NCBI GenBank assembly: GCA_031546845.1
Contig: JAVBJT010000036.1
Coordinates: 1-64,000 of the forward strand
DNA length: 64,000 nt
DNA from: Azoarcus sp031546845
GTDB lineage: Bacteria; Pseudomonadota; Gammaproteobacteria; Burkholderiales; Rhodocyclaceae
Direction of reading: 5' to 3'
Part shown: piece by piece, positions 54,277 through 61,572 of the stretch
How the letters are laid out: each line of letters begins with the position of its first letter
How positions within the stretch are numbered: position 1 is the stretch's first letter
The notes under the pieces: generated by a model
Seen by the model: the letters and a program-made list of their open reading frames with translations, nothing else
Told to the model about the DNA's origin: nothing
The model's database searches: none
Made by a program: the position numbers and the translations under genes

Positions 54277-55554
54277 TCAGAGTTCTCCGAAAATGAGCCG
54301 ACCAACAAAGAGCCAAGCCAATGTCTTCAAAACAAGCGCGATGATTACGAGGTATTGGCAGAGAAAAGACGTAGGGACTGAAACCTCATGTCCGAAGACC
54401 GGCACAACGAAATCAGCCGGGCACTGGACCGAGCCGGATACGTGGGTGCCGAGCTTGAACCACTCAGACGCATCCTGTTCTTTAATTAATTCTGGAACGT
54501 TCTTGCTATCGAATTGCGCTTTCGCGGTCAAGAATTCGTCGGAAAACTCGTTTTGCGTTTCCGCCCATTTCATCTGACAGCGTTGTTTAAAAGCGGTCAG
54601 CGCGGTCGCGCAGAGAATCGGATCGCCATCGCAGACAGGCGCAGAAGCACAATCGTTCGTGTCGGTGTATTTCTTCTTTTGCTCTAAACAGAGCAATTCG
54701 TAATTCGAGCGCGCAATTGCGCAATCGATTGCGTCGCCGGAGCAATAAAACGAGCCGCAGCCGCCACCGGCAGAGCGCTCATCGCCTTCGTCATCCTCGC
54801 CTTCATCGTCCCCGTTATCTCCGCCGCCACCCGTACCGGTATCGTCTTCACCGCCTTCATCGTCGCCGCCAGTATCGTCATCACCCTCGCCGTTATCCTC
54901 CCCGTCCCCACTTCCATCACCGCCCCCGCCCCCATTGCCCGCAGTGTCGCCGGGTTTAGCACTACCAGGGGAACCAGAAGAGTCGGAGCTAGAGCATGAC
55001 ATGCCGTTGTACTCATAAGAACCTTTAGCGAAATAGTGTTTGACGCCGCCAACATCGGCCTCGCCCGCAGGACTCTGGCCGCTGAAAATAGCAAGACAGC
55101 CGTCATAGCAGCCGGTTGTCGGTACCCTTCCTGCCGGGTCTGTGCCGATATCGAAATAGCCCTCGGTCGCAGTCTGACGCGCTTTTGATTTACATGGATC
55201 GGGCTTGCATTGACCTGTAAGTGGATCGCGCACCTGCCCCTCAGGGCACGGGGGTAAGCATGTTTTTTTTGCGGAATCCCATCCAAAACCGGTAGGGCAA
55301 TAATATCCGTACCAAGTAACAGTCCTAGGGTTAGTGCCCGCTGGGAGACTAGGCTCGGTACGCTCTTCCACAACCCGCTGCCCCATCCCGGAAATATTCG
55401 ATTTTTTATTAGCTATGCAAATTGACAAATATTGCTCACCCGTAGTTCCGGTTTTATTTGGATCGCCAGCAACAAAAGGACCGCAGGTATATAAGCCTGC
55501 AAAAACGTGGGAAGAAAAAAGGGAAAGAAAAAGAATAAAAAAAAGGCGCATCAT
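54277..55554 (-). CDS. pIII-like minor coat/adsorption protein
   Basis: The start at 55554 overlaps the stop of a 22-codon gene by ATGA. The 425-residue product begins with a signal peptide (MRLFFILFLSLFSSHVFA). It continues with Cys-containing domains and a Gly/Asp/Glu-rich linker (about 193-265, GNGGGGGDGSGDGEDNGEG and similar). It ends in a membrane anchor (LVIIALVLKTLAWLFVGRLIF). This is the plan of pIII adsorption proteins, which attach to a pilus and to TolA. The linker is acidic rather than the Gly/Ser type of Ff phages. Confidence 0.82.
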   Translation of the reverse strand: MMRLFFILFLSLFSSHVFAGLYTCGPFVAGDPNKTGTTGEQYLSICIANKKSNISGMGQRVVEERTEPSLPAGTNPRTVTWYGYYCPTGFGWDSAKKTCLPPCPEGQVRDPLTGQCKPDPCKSKARQTATEGYFDIGTDPAGRVPTTGCYDGCLAIFSGQSPAGEADVGGVKHYFAKGSYEYNGMSCSSSDSSGSPGSAKPGDTAGNGGGGGDGSGDGEDNGEGDDDTGGDDEGGEDDTGTGGGGDNGDDEGEDDEGDERSAGGGCGSFYCSGDAIDCAIARSNYELLCLEQKKKYTDTNDCASAPVCDGDPILCATALTAFKQRCQMKWAETQNEFSDEFLTAKAQFDSKNVPELIKEQDASEWFKLGTHVSGSVQCPADFVVPVFGHEVSVPTSFLCQYLVIIALVLKTLAWLFVGRLIFGEL

Positions 55555-55619
55555 GACGCGATGATCCAAGCAGTTCCGATAATCGCTACGAAAATCCAAA
55601 AACCGTCAAAGGATTCCAT
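55551..55619 (-). CDS. 22-residue membrane peptide (pVII/pIX-like)
   Basis: An ATG at 55619 opens a frame MESFDGFWIFVAIIGTAW, ending IIAS and a TGA that overlaps the start of the pIII-like gene. It is nearly all one membrane helix. Filamentous phages encode such tiny coat proteins (pVII, pIX) near the major coat gene. Size, place and coupling support a real gene; homology cannot be judged at this length. Confidence 0.6.
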   Translation of the reverse strand: MESFDGFWIFVAIIGTAWIIAS

Positions 55620-55635
55620 GATGGTTCCCAAGAAT

Positions 55636-55695
55636 GCTCGCCCCCGCCCCTCCCGTCCCTTCGGTCCGCTCGGGGCGCGAGGGGCGGGGGCGAGC
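55636..55695 (-). terminator. Strong hairpin between coat and pIII-like genes
   Basis: GCTCGCCCCCGCCCCTC (55636-55652) and its exact complement (55679-55695) form a 17-bp GC-rich stem. It lies just after the major coat gene on the minus strand, the place where filamentous phages have a terminator that raises coat over adhesin expression. There is no T tract. Confidence 0.7.
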
Positions 55696-55703
55696 ACGGT
55701 GAA

Positions 55704-55823
55704 TTACGCCTTGCGGCGCACGAGAGAGATAACGGCCAGCGTGATACCGATCATCGCCATGGCGACGCCAGCGGCGGTTGCATCGGGCAAAAAGCCGTTG
55801 ATCGCAGCAATCAGTTCAGTCAT
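55704..55823 (-). CDS. Major coat protein-like small protein (pVIII-like)
   Basis: A 39-residue protein: acidic/amphipathic start (MTELIAAINGFLPDATAAG), hydrophobic core (VAMAMIGITLAVISLV) and basic end (RRKA). This is the mature major coat protein plan of filamentous phages, although no signal peptide precedes it. GGAGG lies 9 bases before the ATG. A strong hairpin follows the stop. Confidence 0.78.
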   Translation of the reverse strand: MTELIAAINGFLPDATAAGVAMAMIGITLAVISLVRRKA

Positions 55824-55842
55824 TTCAAAACCTCCAAGGTTG

Positions 55843-56061
55843 TTAAAAAAAACGGCGCGAGAAATGTTTAATCGCGCCGACAGTGACCCAAAGAACGGCT
55901 ATTGAAATACCGAGTCCATAGGCTTCTGTTCTAGTCATCAGAAACGGATTGCTCGTGACTTCCGTTCCTGACTGAATAACGAGTGCGCAATCGAAAACGC
56001 GCGCCGGCTGGGGGTCGAGCGGGCGGATGTTTCCGGAGGCGTCTATGTGCGCGCAAAGCAT
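55843..56061 (-). CDS. Small prophage membrane protein
   Basis: The ATG at 56061 overlaps the rep stop by one base (TAATG), giving 72 residues. The N-terminal half is hydrophilic with a Cys and the C-terminal half is one membrane helix (AYGLGISIAVLWVTVGAI) ending in KHFSRRFF. It lies between rep and the major coat gene, so a minor coat or assembly role is likely. No family is recognised. Confidence 0.65.
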   Translation of the reverse strand: MLCAHIDASGNIRPLDPQPARVFDCALVIQSGTEVTSNPFLMTRTEAYGLGISIAVLWVTVGAIKHFSRRFF

Positions 56062-57116
56062 TACGCGGCCTTCAAAATCTGTTCCCAACTGCTAACCGGC
56101 TCAGCAAGAACGATCTTGACCGGACGAATGGGAATCACTTTTGCCGTACGCATGTCAGCATCGGTAATGCCAGCCGCGCGAAGGTGCTTTAAATGGCGGC
56201 AAAACGTCGAATGCGGCATGTAACCCTTCACGACCTCAAAGCCGAATTGACGAATGTTCAGCATCGTTGTGAAAGCGGCGGATGCTTTGCCGTGGGTAAT
56301 GCAGTTCGCATCTTGAATAAGCTTTATCGTGTCATCCCGGTCCATGTCCTTTACCTCCACACCATTCACCAGCTTCCCGAAAAAGTCCCTGTAGAGTTCT
56401 TCCAGGTCTTCGGGCGTCAAATCCAACCAATTTTTTCCAGACTCTTCCAATCTTCTAAACCAGCGCGCGCCACGCGTATGCTCAAGTCTTAAAAGCCGAT
56501 AGGCGGCACTCAAATAATCGGCTGATATTTCCAGGTGCCGTTTTTTGCACAGGTGTTCTAGCTGTGGGCCTTTGTGATAAGCCTTGCCCTTCGCTAAGTC
56601 GGATGTGGGATTCCAGGTGACCGTATCGCCGCCGTTTTTTGCGCTGCCTGCTTTACGCCTGCCGCCATCGCTCACCATGAGCATTTGGAGGGCTTGTTTG
56701 ACGCTCTCAGGATCGGGCAGAAGGTAGTTACCGGTAATGTCGATGCGGCGGCACTGCCAGTGTTCAATGCCCGGGAGAATGCAATTAAGGGCTTTGCGGG
56801 CAAGCCGGATGAGAGTTTGGGCGCCGTCACTGATATTCAAATCGCCGAAAACGTTGATTCCGTTGTTGCGGATGCTGGCGGGGCTTCCGGCTATTGCTAG
56901 ATATTGGTCTTTGCCGTCCCCCTGCACTTGCCAGACCAACCCTACTGTGTCGGAGCGAAGGCGGTCGATATCAAGGCTATGCTTTTGCCATGTCAATTCA
57001 CCATCTGGGCTCCAACACTGGATCAAACCGAGGCATGAGCGGATGCGCTCTAGAAGCGCGGGGGCGTGAATCTCGTCAAGTTTGATTCGGAGTGTGAGCC
57101 AGTCGATTAGGAGCAT
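56061..57116 (-). CDS. Phage replication initiation protein (gpII/X or RstA-like)
   Basis: The ATG at 57116 gives 351 residues beginning MLLIDWLTLRIKL, typical of phage/plasmid replication proteins of the II/X family. The IEHWQCRRIDITGNYLL segment and the C-terminal SAAYRLLRLEHTRGARWF region fit this family of rolling-circle initiators. It would nick the double-stranded phage form to start plus-strand synthesis. The gene overlaps the end of the upstream small gene by 10 bases. Confidence 0.85.
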   Translation of the reverse strand: MLLIDWLTLRIKLDEIHAPALLERIRSCLGLIQCWSPDGELTWQKHSLDIDRLRSDTVGLVWQVQGDGKDQYLAIAGSPASIRNNGINVFGDLNISDGAQTLIRLARKALNCILPGIEHWQCRRIDITGNYLLPDPESVKQALQMLMVSDGGRRKAGSAKNGGDTVTWNPTSDLAKGKAYHKGPQLEHLCKKRHLEISADYLSAAYRLLRLEHTRGARWFRRLEESGKNWLDLTPEDLEELYRDFFGKLVNGVEVKDMDRDDTIKLIQDANCITHGKASAAFTTMLNIRQFGFEVVKGYMPHSTFCRHLKHLRAAGITDADMRTAKVIPIRPVKIVLAEPVSSWEQILKAA

Positions 57117-57427
57117 GACAACTCCGGGATGCTGACGTTTTTCCCGCCCCAAGGCTTGCGGGCGGCGGCTTCATAACCAAGGCGAACGAAATCAAGTAGC
57201 TCGCGCCCGATATTCGGGGGGCTGTAGTGATCGCGTTCGGCTTGACTACGGGATTGGTATTGGGCGCTACGGTAAGCTGTGTAGGCGGCTTCACACTGGG
57301 CGATCTGATCGCGCCAGTACGCTGTGTGATTACAGTTCATGTCCACTACGAACCAGTAGTGGGCACGAACGAGCCGGATTGCCGGATCGTCCGTGCTGGA
57401 AAGGTAGGGGTGAAGAGACGCGCCCAT
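57107..57427 (-). CDS. Prophage hypothetical protein
   Basis: Up to 106 residues, not recognised; rich in Tyr, Arg and Ser (YRSAQYQSRSQAERDHYSPP). The ATG at 57427 has a GTGACNGTCAC palindrome in place of a ribosome binding site, so Met at 57340 (MNCNHTAYWRDQ) may be the real start. It lies between the ssDNA-binding protein and rep genes and is probably co-transcribed with both. Confidence 0.6.
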   Translation of the reverse strand: MGASLHPYLSSTDDPAIRLVRAHYWFVVDMNCNHTAYWRDQIAQCEAAYTAYRSAQYQSRSQAERDHYSPPNIGRELLDFVRLGYEAAARKPWGGKNVSIPELSCS

Positions 57428-57430
57428 TAC

Positions 57431-57441
57431 GTGACAGTCAC
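57431..57441. promoter_or_regulatory. GTGACNGTCAC palindrome, copy 6
   Basis: GTGACAGTCAC overlaps the stop codon of the ssDNA-binding protein gene and lies 3 bases before the next ATG on the minus strand. Confidence 0.55.
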
Positions 57442-57734
57442 GCAGCTTTGGCGACAGCCGGAGCTGCCGGGCGAAGCTGAACGCGGCACGTCACTTGCCC
57501 GAAGCGATCCGGGTAGAACGATTCGGGCGCGATCTGGTACATACCGCGCTTGTACGGCTCTTGCATATCACCCAGGGAAACGCGGATGCGTTGCGGGTGC
57601 GGGTGCGCTTTGCCGTCCGGGCTGTAGAAGTAGCCCCAAGCTTCTTGTTCGCGGATACTGTAGGGCTTGCCGGTACGCTGGCTTGTCCCTTGTTTGATTT
57701 GGAAGGTTTCGTCGGTAATTTCAACCTTAATCAT
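57438..57734 (-). CDS. Phage single-stranded DNA-binding protein (gpV-like)
   Basis: The ATG at 57734 has CAGGAGAGCAAG upstream and gives 98 residues. The sequence (MIKVEITDETFQIKQGTSQ, then SIREQEAWGYFY) and length match the helix-destabilising proteins of filamentous phages, an OB-type fold that coats the plus strand before packaging. It is first of the minus-strand replication and structural genes. Confidence 0.85.
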   Translation of the reverse strand: MIKVEITDETFQIKQGTSQRTGKPYSIREQEAWGYFYSPDGKAHPHPQRIRVSLGDMQEPYKRGMYQIAPESFYPDRFGQVTCRVQLRPAAPAVAKAA

Positions 57735-57756
57735 CTTGCTCTCCTGTGTGATAAAA

Positions 57757-58296
57757 ATGAAATCAATAGTCATATCGGTAATCTTGACGGCAGCATTGAT
57801 AAGCGGACTAGGCTATTTTCTATGGATGGATCAACAGAAAATAAAATCAGAAGAAATGAAACCAATGCCCTCCAAAAATCGGGGAGAAGACATATTGATC
57901 ATCGAGGAACTCAAAAAACCCGCTCAAAAAAAAGAAATAGATCAAAAGATCGTGGATAACGGGATTTACAAATGCACAAAAAAAGGGAAAGTGACTTATC
58001 AAAACGTCCCGTGTGGCGATGAAATAAACGAAACAGATGGCGGAATGCTTTCAATCGTTCCTGCGCCAACTCAAAAACCACAAAGCCAAACTTATGAAGA
58101 AAAACCGAGAGGAAAAATCGCAGCAATAAAAAATAGCGATTTAGAAGAAAAAAACCCCTCAAGATGCCAAACGCTAAGAGATCGAATAAAGAACATAGAC
58201 GCACAAGCAAGAACAAGATCAACTTCGCGGCTAACAGAACAGAGAAAGATTGCAAAAGCAGAAATGAATGAACTGAGATGCTCTGAGACGAAGTAA
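57757..58296 (+). CDS. Prophage DUF4124-like membrane-anchored protein
   Basis: The ATG at 57757 gives 179 residues: an N-terminal membrane anchor or signal (MKSIVISVILTAALISGLGY), a Lys/Glu-rich linker, then GIYKCTKKGKVTYQNVPCG. That last wording is like DUF4124 domains (YKCxDxxGxxxYxxxPC). The remainder is rich in Lys, Arg and Glu. The gene is divergent from the ssDNA-binding protein gene. It is AT-rich and uses many AAA codons, unlike the chromosome. Confidence 0.65.
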   Translation: MKSIVISVILTAALISGLGYFLWMDQQKIKSEEMKPMPSKNRGEDILIIEELKKPAQKKEIDQKIVDNGIYKCTKKGKVTYQNVPCGDEINETDGGMLSIVPAPTQKPQSQTYEEKPRGKIAAIKNSDLEEKNPSRCQTLRDRIKNIDAQARTRSTSRLTEQRKIAKAEMNELRCSETK

Positions 58297-58396
58297 GGAA
58301 AGCTCCGACTAATTAGAAAAACGGGCGAAAATGATGGCGGGCTATCATCAAGCCAATAAAAAGGCCCGCAGCAAAAATTAAAAGGGGAGTAGAGAA

Positions 58397-58606
58397 ATGA
58401 ACAAACTCACGGACGGCCTCTCGATACTTGCAGGCAAGGTCACCACGTTTGCAATCGTGACAATGCTTATCCTCATCGCCTCGATACTGATCAAAGTCGT
58501 GCTCAAGAGAACCACTGACAGAAGGACCGCAGAACTCATGGCAAGAATCGCAGCGGCGATCATGCTGCTTGCATGGGCCTACATCTTTACGAAGTTCATG
58601 CTCTGA
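58397..58606 (+). CDS. Small prophage membrane protein with two helices
   Basis: A 69-residue protein with a good ribosome binding site (AAAGGGGAG) and two membrane segments (TFAIVTMLILIASILIKVV and IAAAIMLLAWAYIF) around a basic loop (KRTTDRRTAELMAR). The family is not recognised. Possible roles are minor coat, assembly or superinfection exclusion. Confidence 0.6.
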   Translation: MNKLTDGLSILAGKVTTFAIVTMLILIASILIKVVLKRTTDRRTAELMARIAAAIMLLAWAYIFTKFML

Positions 58607-58651
58607 GGAAGGCTGCAGCGGTGACGACATAGGGAAAGCCCCGATTGAAAT

Positions 58652-58715
58652 CTTTCCAGATGGAAAGAATGCAAGCGGATATTTCCACCTGGAAAGATTC
58701 TTGTCAAGTGGAAAG
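58652..58715. promoter_or_regulatory. TTTCCA-N2-TGGAAA operator cluster before the XRE gene
   Basis: CTTTCCAGATGGAAAG (58652-58667) and TTTCCACCTGGAAA (58682-58695) are palindromes with 2-base centres about 29 bases apart; a half-site TGGAAAG follows at 58709-58715. They lie 45-110 bases before the XRE start, the position expected for repressor operators. Confidence 0.65.
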
Positions 58716-58760
58716 ATTCAACCTATCGTGCAGAGGTTGAAGGAACCCCCAGGAAACACC

Positions 58761-59141
58761 ATGAAAACGACCGAATACCTAGATGCCGCCAGAAGGAAGA
58801 CCGGAAGCAAAACAAGCGCCGCACTAGCTGAAGCACTCGGAGTAACAGGTGGCGCAATGTCAAGGTATGAAAGCGGAGAACGCGTCATAGACGACTACAC
58901 CGCCGCACGAGTAGCAGAACTGCTCAACATCGATCCCATGCAAGTGATCGCCCAGGCAAACGCAGAGCGGGAAAAAGACGAAAACCGCAAAAGCTACTGG
59001 CAGAGAATCGCGCACATGTCAGTGAGAACAGCGGCATGCGTGACAGTCACGACAATTGCCGCCCTGACAGCACCCTCCTCTGCCGACGCTGCGTCAGCAG
59101 ACAAAGGGGGAGCGATTGGTATTATGTTAAGTATAAAATAG
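58761..59141 (+). CDS. XRE-family phage regulator spanning the right attachment core
   Basis: As integrated, 126 residues. The N-terminal helix-turn-helix (SAALAEALGVTGGAMSRYES, about 19-39) is of the Cro/CI type. A hydrophobic stretch (AACVTVTTIAALTAPSSA) follows near 90-110. The last 8 codons and the stop lie in or beyond the attachment core at 59115-59130, so the 3' end is partly chromosomal. Rejoining the phage ends at the core would replace the last residues with a frame that continues 51141-51248, giving 153 residues. It is probably the phage repressor, with operators just upstream. Confidence 0.78.
   Translation: MKTTEYLDAARRKTGSKTSAALAEALGVTGGAMSRYESGERVIDDYTAARVAELLNIDPMQVIAQANAEREKDENRKSYWQRIAHMSVRTAACVTVTTIAALTAPSSADAASADKGGAIGIMLSIK
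59040..59050. promoter_or_regulatory. GTGACNGTCAC palindrome, copy 7
   Basis: GTGACAGTCAC inside the XRE coding sequence (encoding part of VTVT), near the right end of the prophage. Confidence 0.45.
59105..59132. promoter_or_regulatory. dif-like site (right prophage junction)
   Basis: The centre TTGGTA and the XerD arm TTATGTTAAGT (10 of 11 with E. coli dif) are intact, but the XerC arm AGGGGGAGCGA is degenerate. This is what is expected when a phage with a poor XerC arm integrates at dif. The pre-integration chromosomal dif is predicted to join the left XerC arm with this XerD arm. Confidence 0.72.
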
Positions 59142-59240
59142 CGCGCTTGCCATGCGTTGATTGCCGTGGTCTCCCCATAACATTTGCCCGTGTCCGCTAT
59201 GCCTGCGACAATCAACGTCCTTTGAAATGTTTTGCCTATC

Positions 59241-60746
59241 ATGTCCGATCAGACTAGCTCGCCTTCCGTCCAAGACGAAAACCACATCATTGCCGAGCGC
59301 CGCGAGAAGCTCGCCGCTTGGCGCCAATCCGGCAAAGCTTTCCCTAACGATTTTTCGCGCGAAAATACTGCGGGCAAGCTCGATGAGGTTTATGGCGAAA
59401 AAGACGCCGACACATTGCAAGGCATGCCGGTGGAGGTTCGGGTTGCGGGCCGGATCATGCTCAAGCGCGTCATGGGCAAGGCGAGCTTCATCACCATTCA
59501 AGACTTGTCTGGCCGCATTCAGCTCTATGTAACGCGCGACGCCATTGGTGAAGAGGCTTATGCTGATTTCAAGCATTGGGATATTGGCGACATCGTTGGT
59601 TGCGTCGGGACCTTGTTCAAGACCAAAACCGGCGAACTGACCGTACAAGCTACCGAAATCCGCCTGCTGACCAAAACCTTGCGGCCGTTGCCGGACAAAT
59701 TCCACGGCCTTACCGATGTCGAGCAGAAATACCGCCAGCGGTATATCGACTTGATCATGAGTGAGCAGACGCGCTTTACCTTCGTTGCGCGCAGCCGCAT
59801 GGTGCAGTCGATCCGTAACTACATGATCAATCACGGCTTTCTAGAAGTCGAAACGCCGATGATGCACCCTATTCCTGGCGGTGCTGCGGCCAAGCCGTTC
59901 ACGACCCATCACAATGCGCTCGATATGGAATTGTTTCTGCGCATCGCGCCTGAGCTTTATCTCAAGCGCTTGGTGGTTGGCGGGTTCGAGAAAGTTTTTG
60001 AAATCAATCGTAATTTCCGGAATGAAGGCTTGAGCCCGCGCCACAACCCGGAATTCACCATGATGGAATTCTACGAAGCGTATGCGAATTACAAGTCGCT
60101 AATGAATTTCACCGAAGGGCTTATTCGTCAGGCCGCGCGCGAGGCGCTTGGCGCTGAAAGCTTCGTCTATCAGGGGCGCGAACTTGATCTTTCCAAGCCC
60201 TTTGCGCGTCTGACCATCGTTGATGCCATTCATAAATATCACCCTGGTTTTTCTGTTGAGCAGCTCAACAATGCCGCTTGGCTCCGCGCCAAGCTTGCCG
60301 ATATGGGTGTGCAAGCCAGAGCGGATGTCGGGCTGGGCAGTCTGCAACTGATGTTGTTCGAGGAAACGACCGAGGCGGATTTGTGGGAGCCGACCTTCAT
60401 CATCGATTACCCAGCGGAAGTGTCTCCCCTCGCCCGCCGCAACGACGCCAATCCTGATATCACCGAACGCTTCGAGCTTTTCATCGTCGGCCGTGAGATC
60501 GCCAACGGCTTTTCCGAGCTTAACGATCCGGAAGATCAGGCTGCCCGCTTGCAGGAGCAAGTAAAGGCCAAAAATGCGGGCGATGAGGAGGCCATGTACT
60601 ACGATGCCGATTACATCCGCGCCCTCGAATTCGGCCTGCCGCCTACCGGTGGCTGTGGTATCGGTATTGACCGCCTCGTCATGCTGCTTACCGACAGCCC
60701 CTCGATCCGTGATGTGATTCTGTTTCCGCAGATGCGGCCAGAGTAG
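59241..60746 (+). CDS. lysS: Lysyl-tRNA synthetase, class II
   Basis: The ATG at 59241 gives 501 residues. It has an N-terminal OB-fold anticodon domain (VRVAGRIMLKRVMGKASF) and a class II core: motif 1 near YIDLIMSEQTRFTFVARSRM, motif 2 (FEINRNFRNEGLSPRHNPEF) and motif 3 (GLPPTGGCGIGIDRLVMLL). Length and motifs match bacterial LysS, which charges tRNA-Lys. It is the first chromosomal gene after the prophage. Confidence 0.97.
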   Translation: MSDQTSSPSVQDENHIIAERREKLAAWRQSGKAFPNDFSRENTAGKLDEVYGEKDADTLQGMPVEVRVAGRIMLKRVMGKASFITIQDLSGRIQLYVTRDAIGEEAYADFKHWDIGDIVGCVGTLFKTKTGELTVQATEIRLLTKTLRPLPDKFHGLTDVEQKYRQRYIDLIMSEQTRFTFVARSRMVQSIRNYMINHGFLEVETPMMHPIPGGAAAKPFTTHHNALDMELFLRIAPELYLKRLVVGGFEKVFEINRNFRNEGLSPRHNPEFTMMEFYEAYANYKSLMNFTEGLIRQAAREALGAESFVYQGRELDLSKPFARLTIVDAIHKYHPGFSVEQLNNAAWLRAKLADMGVQARADVGLGSLQLMLFEETTEADLWEPTFIIDYPAEVSPLARRNDANPDITERFELFIVGREIANGFSELNDPEDQAARLQEQVKAKNAGDEEAMYYDADYIRALEFGLPPTGGCGIGIDRLVMLLTDSPSIRDVILFPQMRPE

Positions 60747-60868
60747 GCTTTAGCCGCCAATCTCATTACACCGGCCTGCGCGCCCTACCCGTCACCACGG
60801 TGAAGCTGCGTATTCTGAGTTTCGCCTCAAAACAGGGAGCCGCCCTTTCCATACTCGGGCTGTCTCGC

Positions 60869-61552
60869 TTAGCAAGCGGCGGCGGAAGGCACTGATGAAT
60901 CGGCTGCCTCGGGTGCGCGGTCTTTCACATCGGCTCCTACATAGGCCATCTCATGCTGAATGAAGCGGTCTAGCGTTTCCGCCAGATAGCGATAAAGGGG
61001 ATAGGCGAGCAAAGCGTCGGCCGCCGTTGCGAAAGCGGGGATCCACAGAGCCAGGTGGTGTTGCAGAAAGTCGCTCTGTGCCCGACGGTAAGGCCCATCA
61101 TCCCGTTTCAGTTCGCATGCCTGACATTCCTTGGCGATGAGAAACTGCATGAATTCGAGCTCACCGGCAAGAAAATCGGCGGGTTCATCCAAGTTCGGGT
61201 CGGGGGCGACGCCAAACTGATCGAATATACGCCGTACGGAAAGCAACACACTGCCGCGCTCGGTGCCCGACAGGTAACTGCCGGCATACAGCGAACAGCT
61301 CTTCTGCGGCATGTTCAATTCGAACGCTTTCAGATATTCGGCTTCCTGATCCGTAAGGCTCACCCCTTCGGGATGAGTGAAATCCTCGGCATCGAGCGCC
61401 AAACATAAGATTTCCGCCGCTTGCTGCAAGTGCTCGCGGTATTCCCCGCTTTCCAGTGCCTGAAAGAAGGCTTCTGTCGGATAGGAAAATCCCCGCGCCA
61501 GCAATTGATACATTACCAGTCGCGCCGCTGTGATGTCTTGGGTGCTCCGCAT
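60869..61552 (-). CDS. TorD/NarJ-type molybdoenzyme chaperone (PcrD-like)
   Basis: A 227-residue protein of the TorD/DmsD fold: start ITAARLVMYQLLARGFSYPTEAFF, central EYLKAFELNMPQKSCSLYAGSY, then DEPADFLAGELEFMQFLI. Such proteins guide insertion of the molybdenum cofactor and proofread export of the alpha subunit. It is the last gene of an alpha-beta-cytochrome-chaperone set, the order known from pcrABCD. Confidence 0.85.
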   Translation of the reverse strand: MRSTQDITAARLVMYQLLARGFSYPTEAFFQALESGEYREHLQQAAEILCLALDAEDFTHPEGVSLTDQEAEYLKAFELNMPQKSCSLYAGSYLSGTERGSVLLSVRRIFDQFGVAPDPNLDEPADFLAGELEFMQFLIAKECQACELKRDDGPYRRAQSDFLQHHLALWIPAFATAADALLAYPLYRYLAETLDRFIQHEMAYVGADVKDRAPEAADSSVPSAAAC

Positions 61553-61572
61553 GATTTATCCCCGATGCTAGG

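Larger units (their letters stand above)
51141..59114. mobile_element. Filamentous (inovirus-type) prophage integrated at dif
   Basis: About 7,974 bases lie between two copies of the 16-base core ATTGGTATTATGTTAA (51141-51156, 59115-59130). Inside are genes for Zot-like assembly ATPase, DUF2523, pIII-like adhesin, small coat proteins, a Rep initiator and ssDNA-binding protein on the minus strand, and regulatory and small genes on the plus strand. Size and content match inoviruses. No integrase gene is present, so it belongs to the elements that use host XerC/XerD. Part of it is AT-richer and differs in codon use from the flanking chromosome. Confidence 0.85.

Noticed and set aside
54717..54959. 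Arg/His-rich 80-codon plus-strand frame in the prophage
   Set aside because: Mirror of the Asp/Gly-rich linker of the pIII-like protein.
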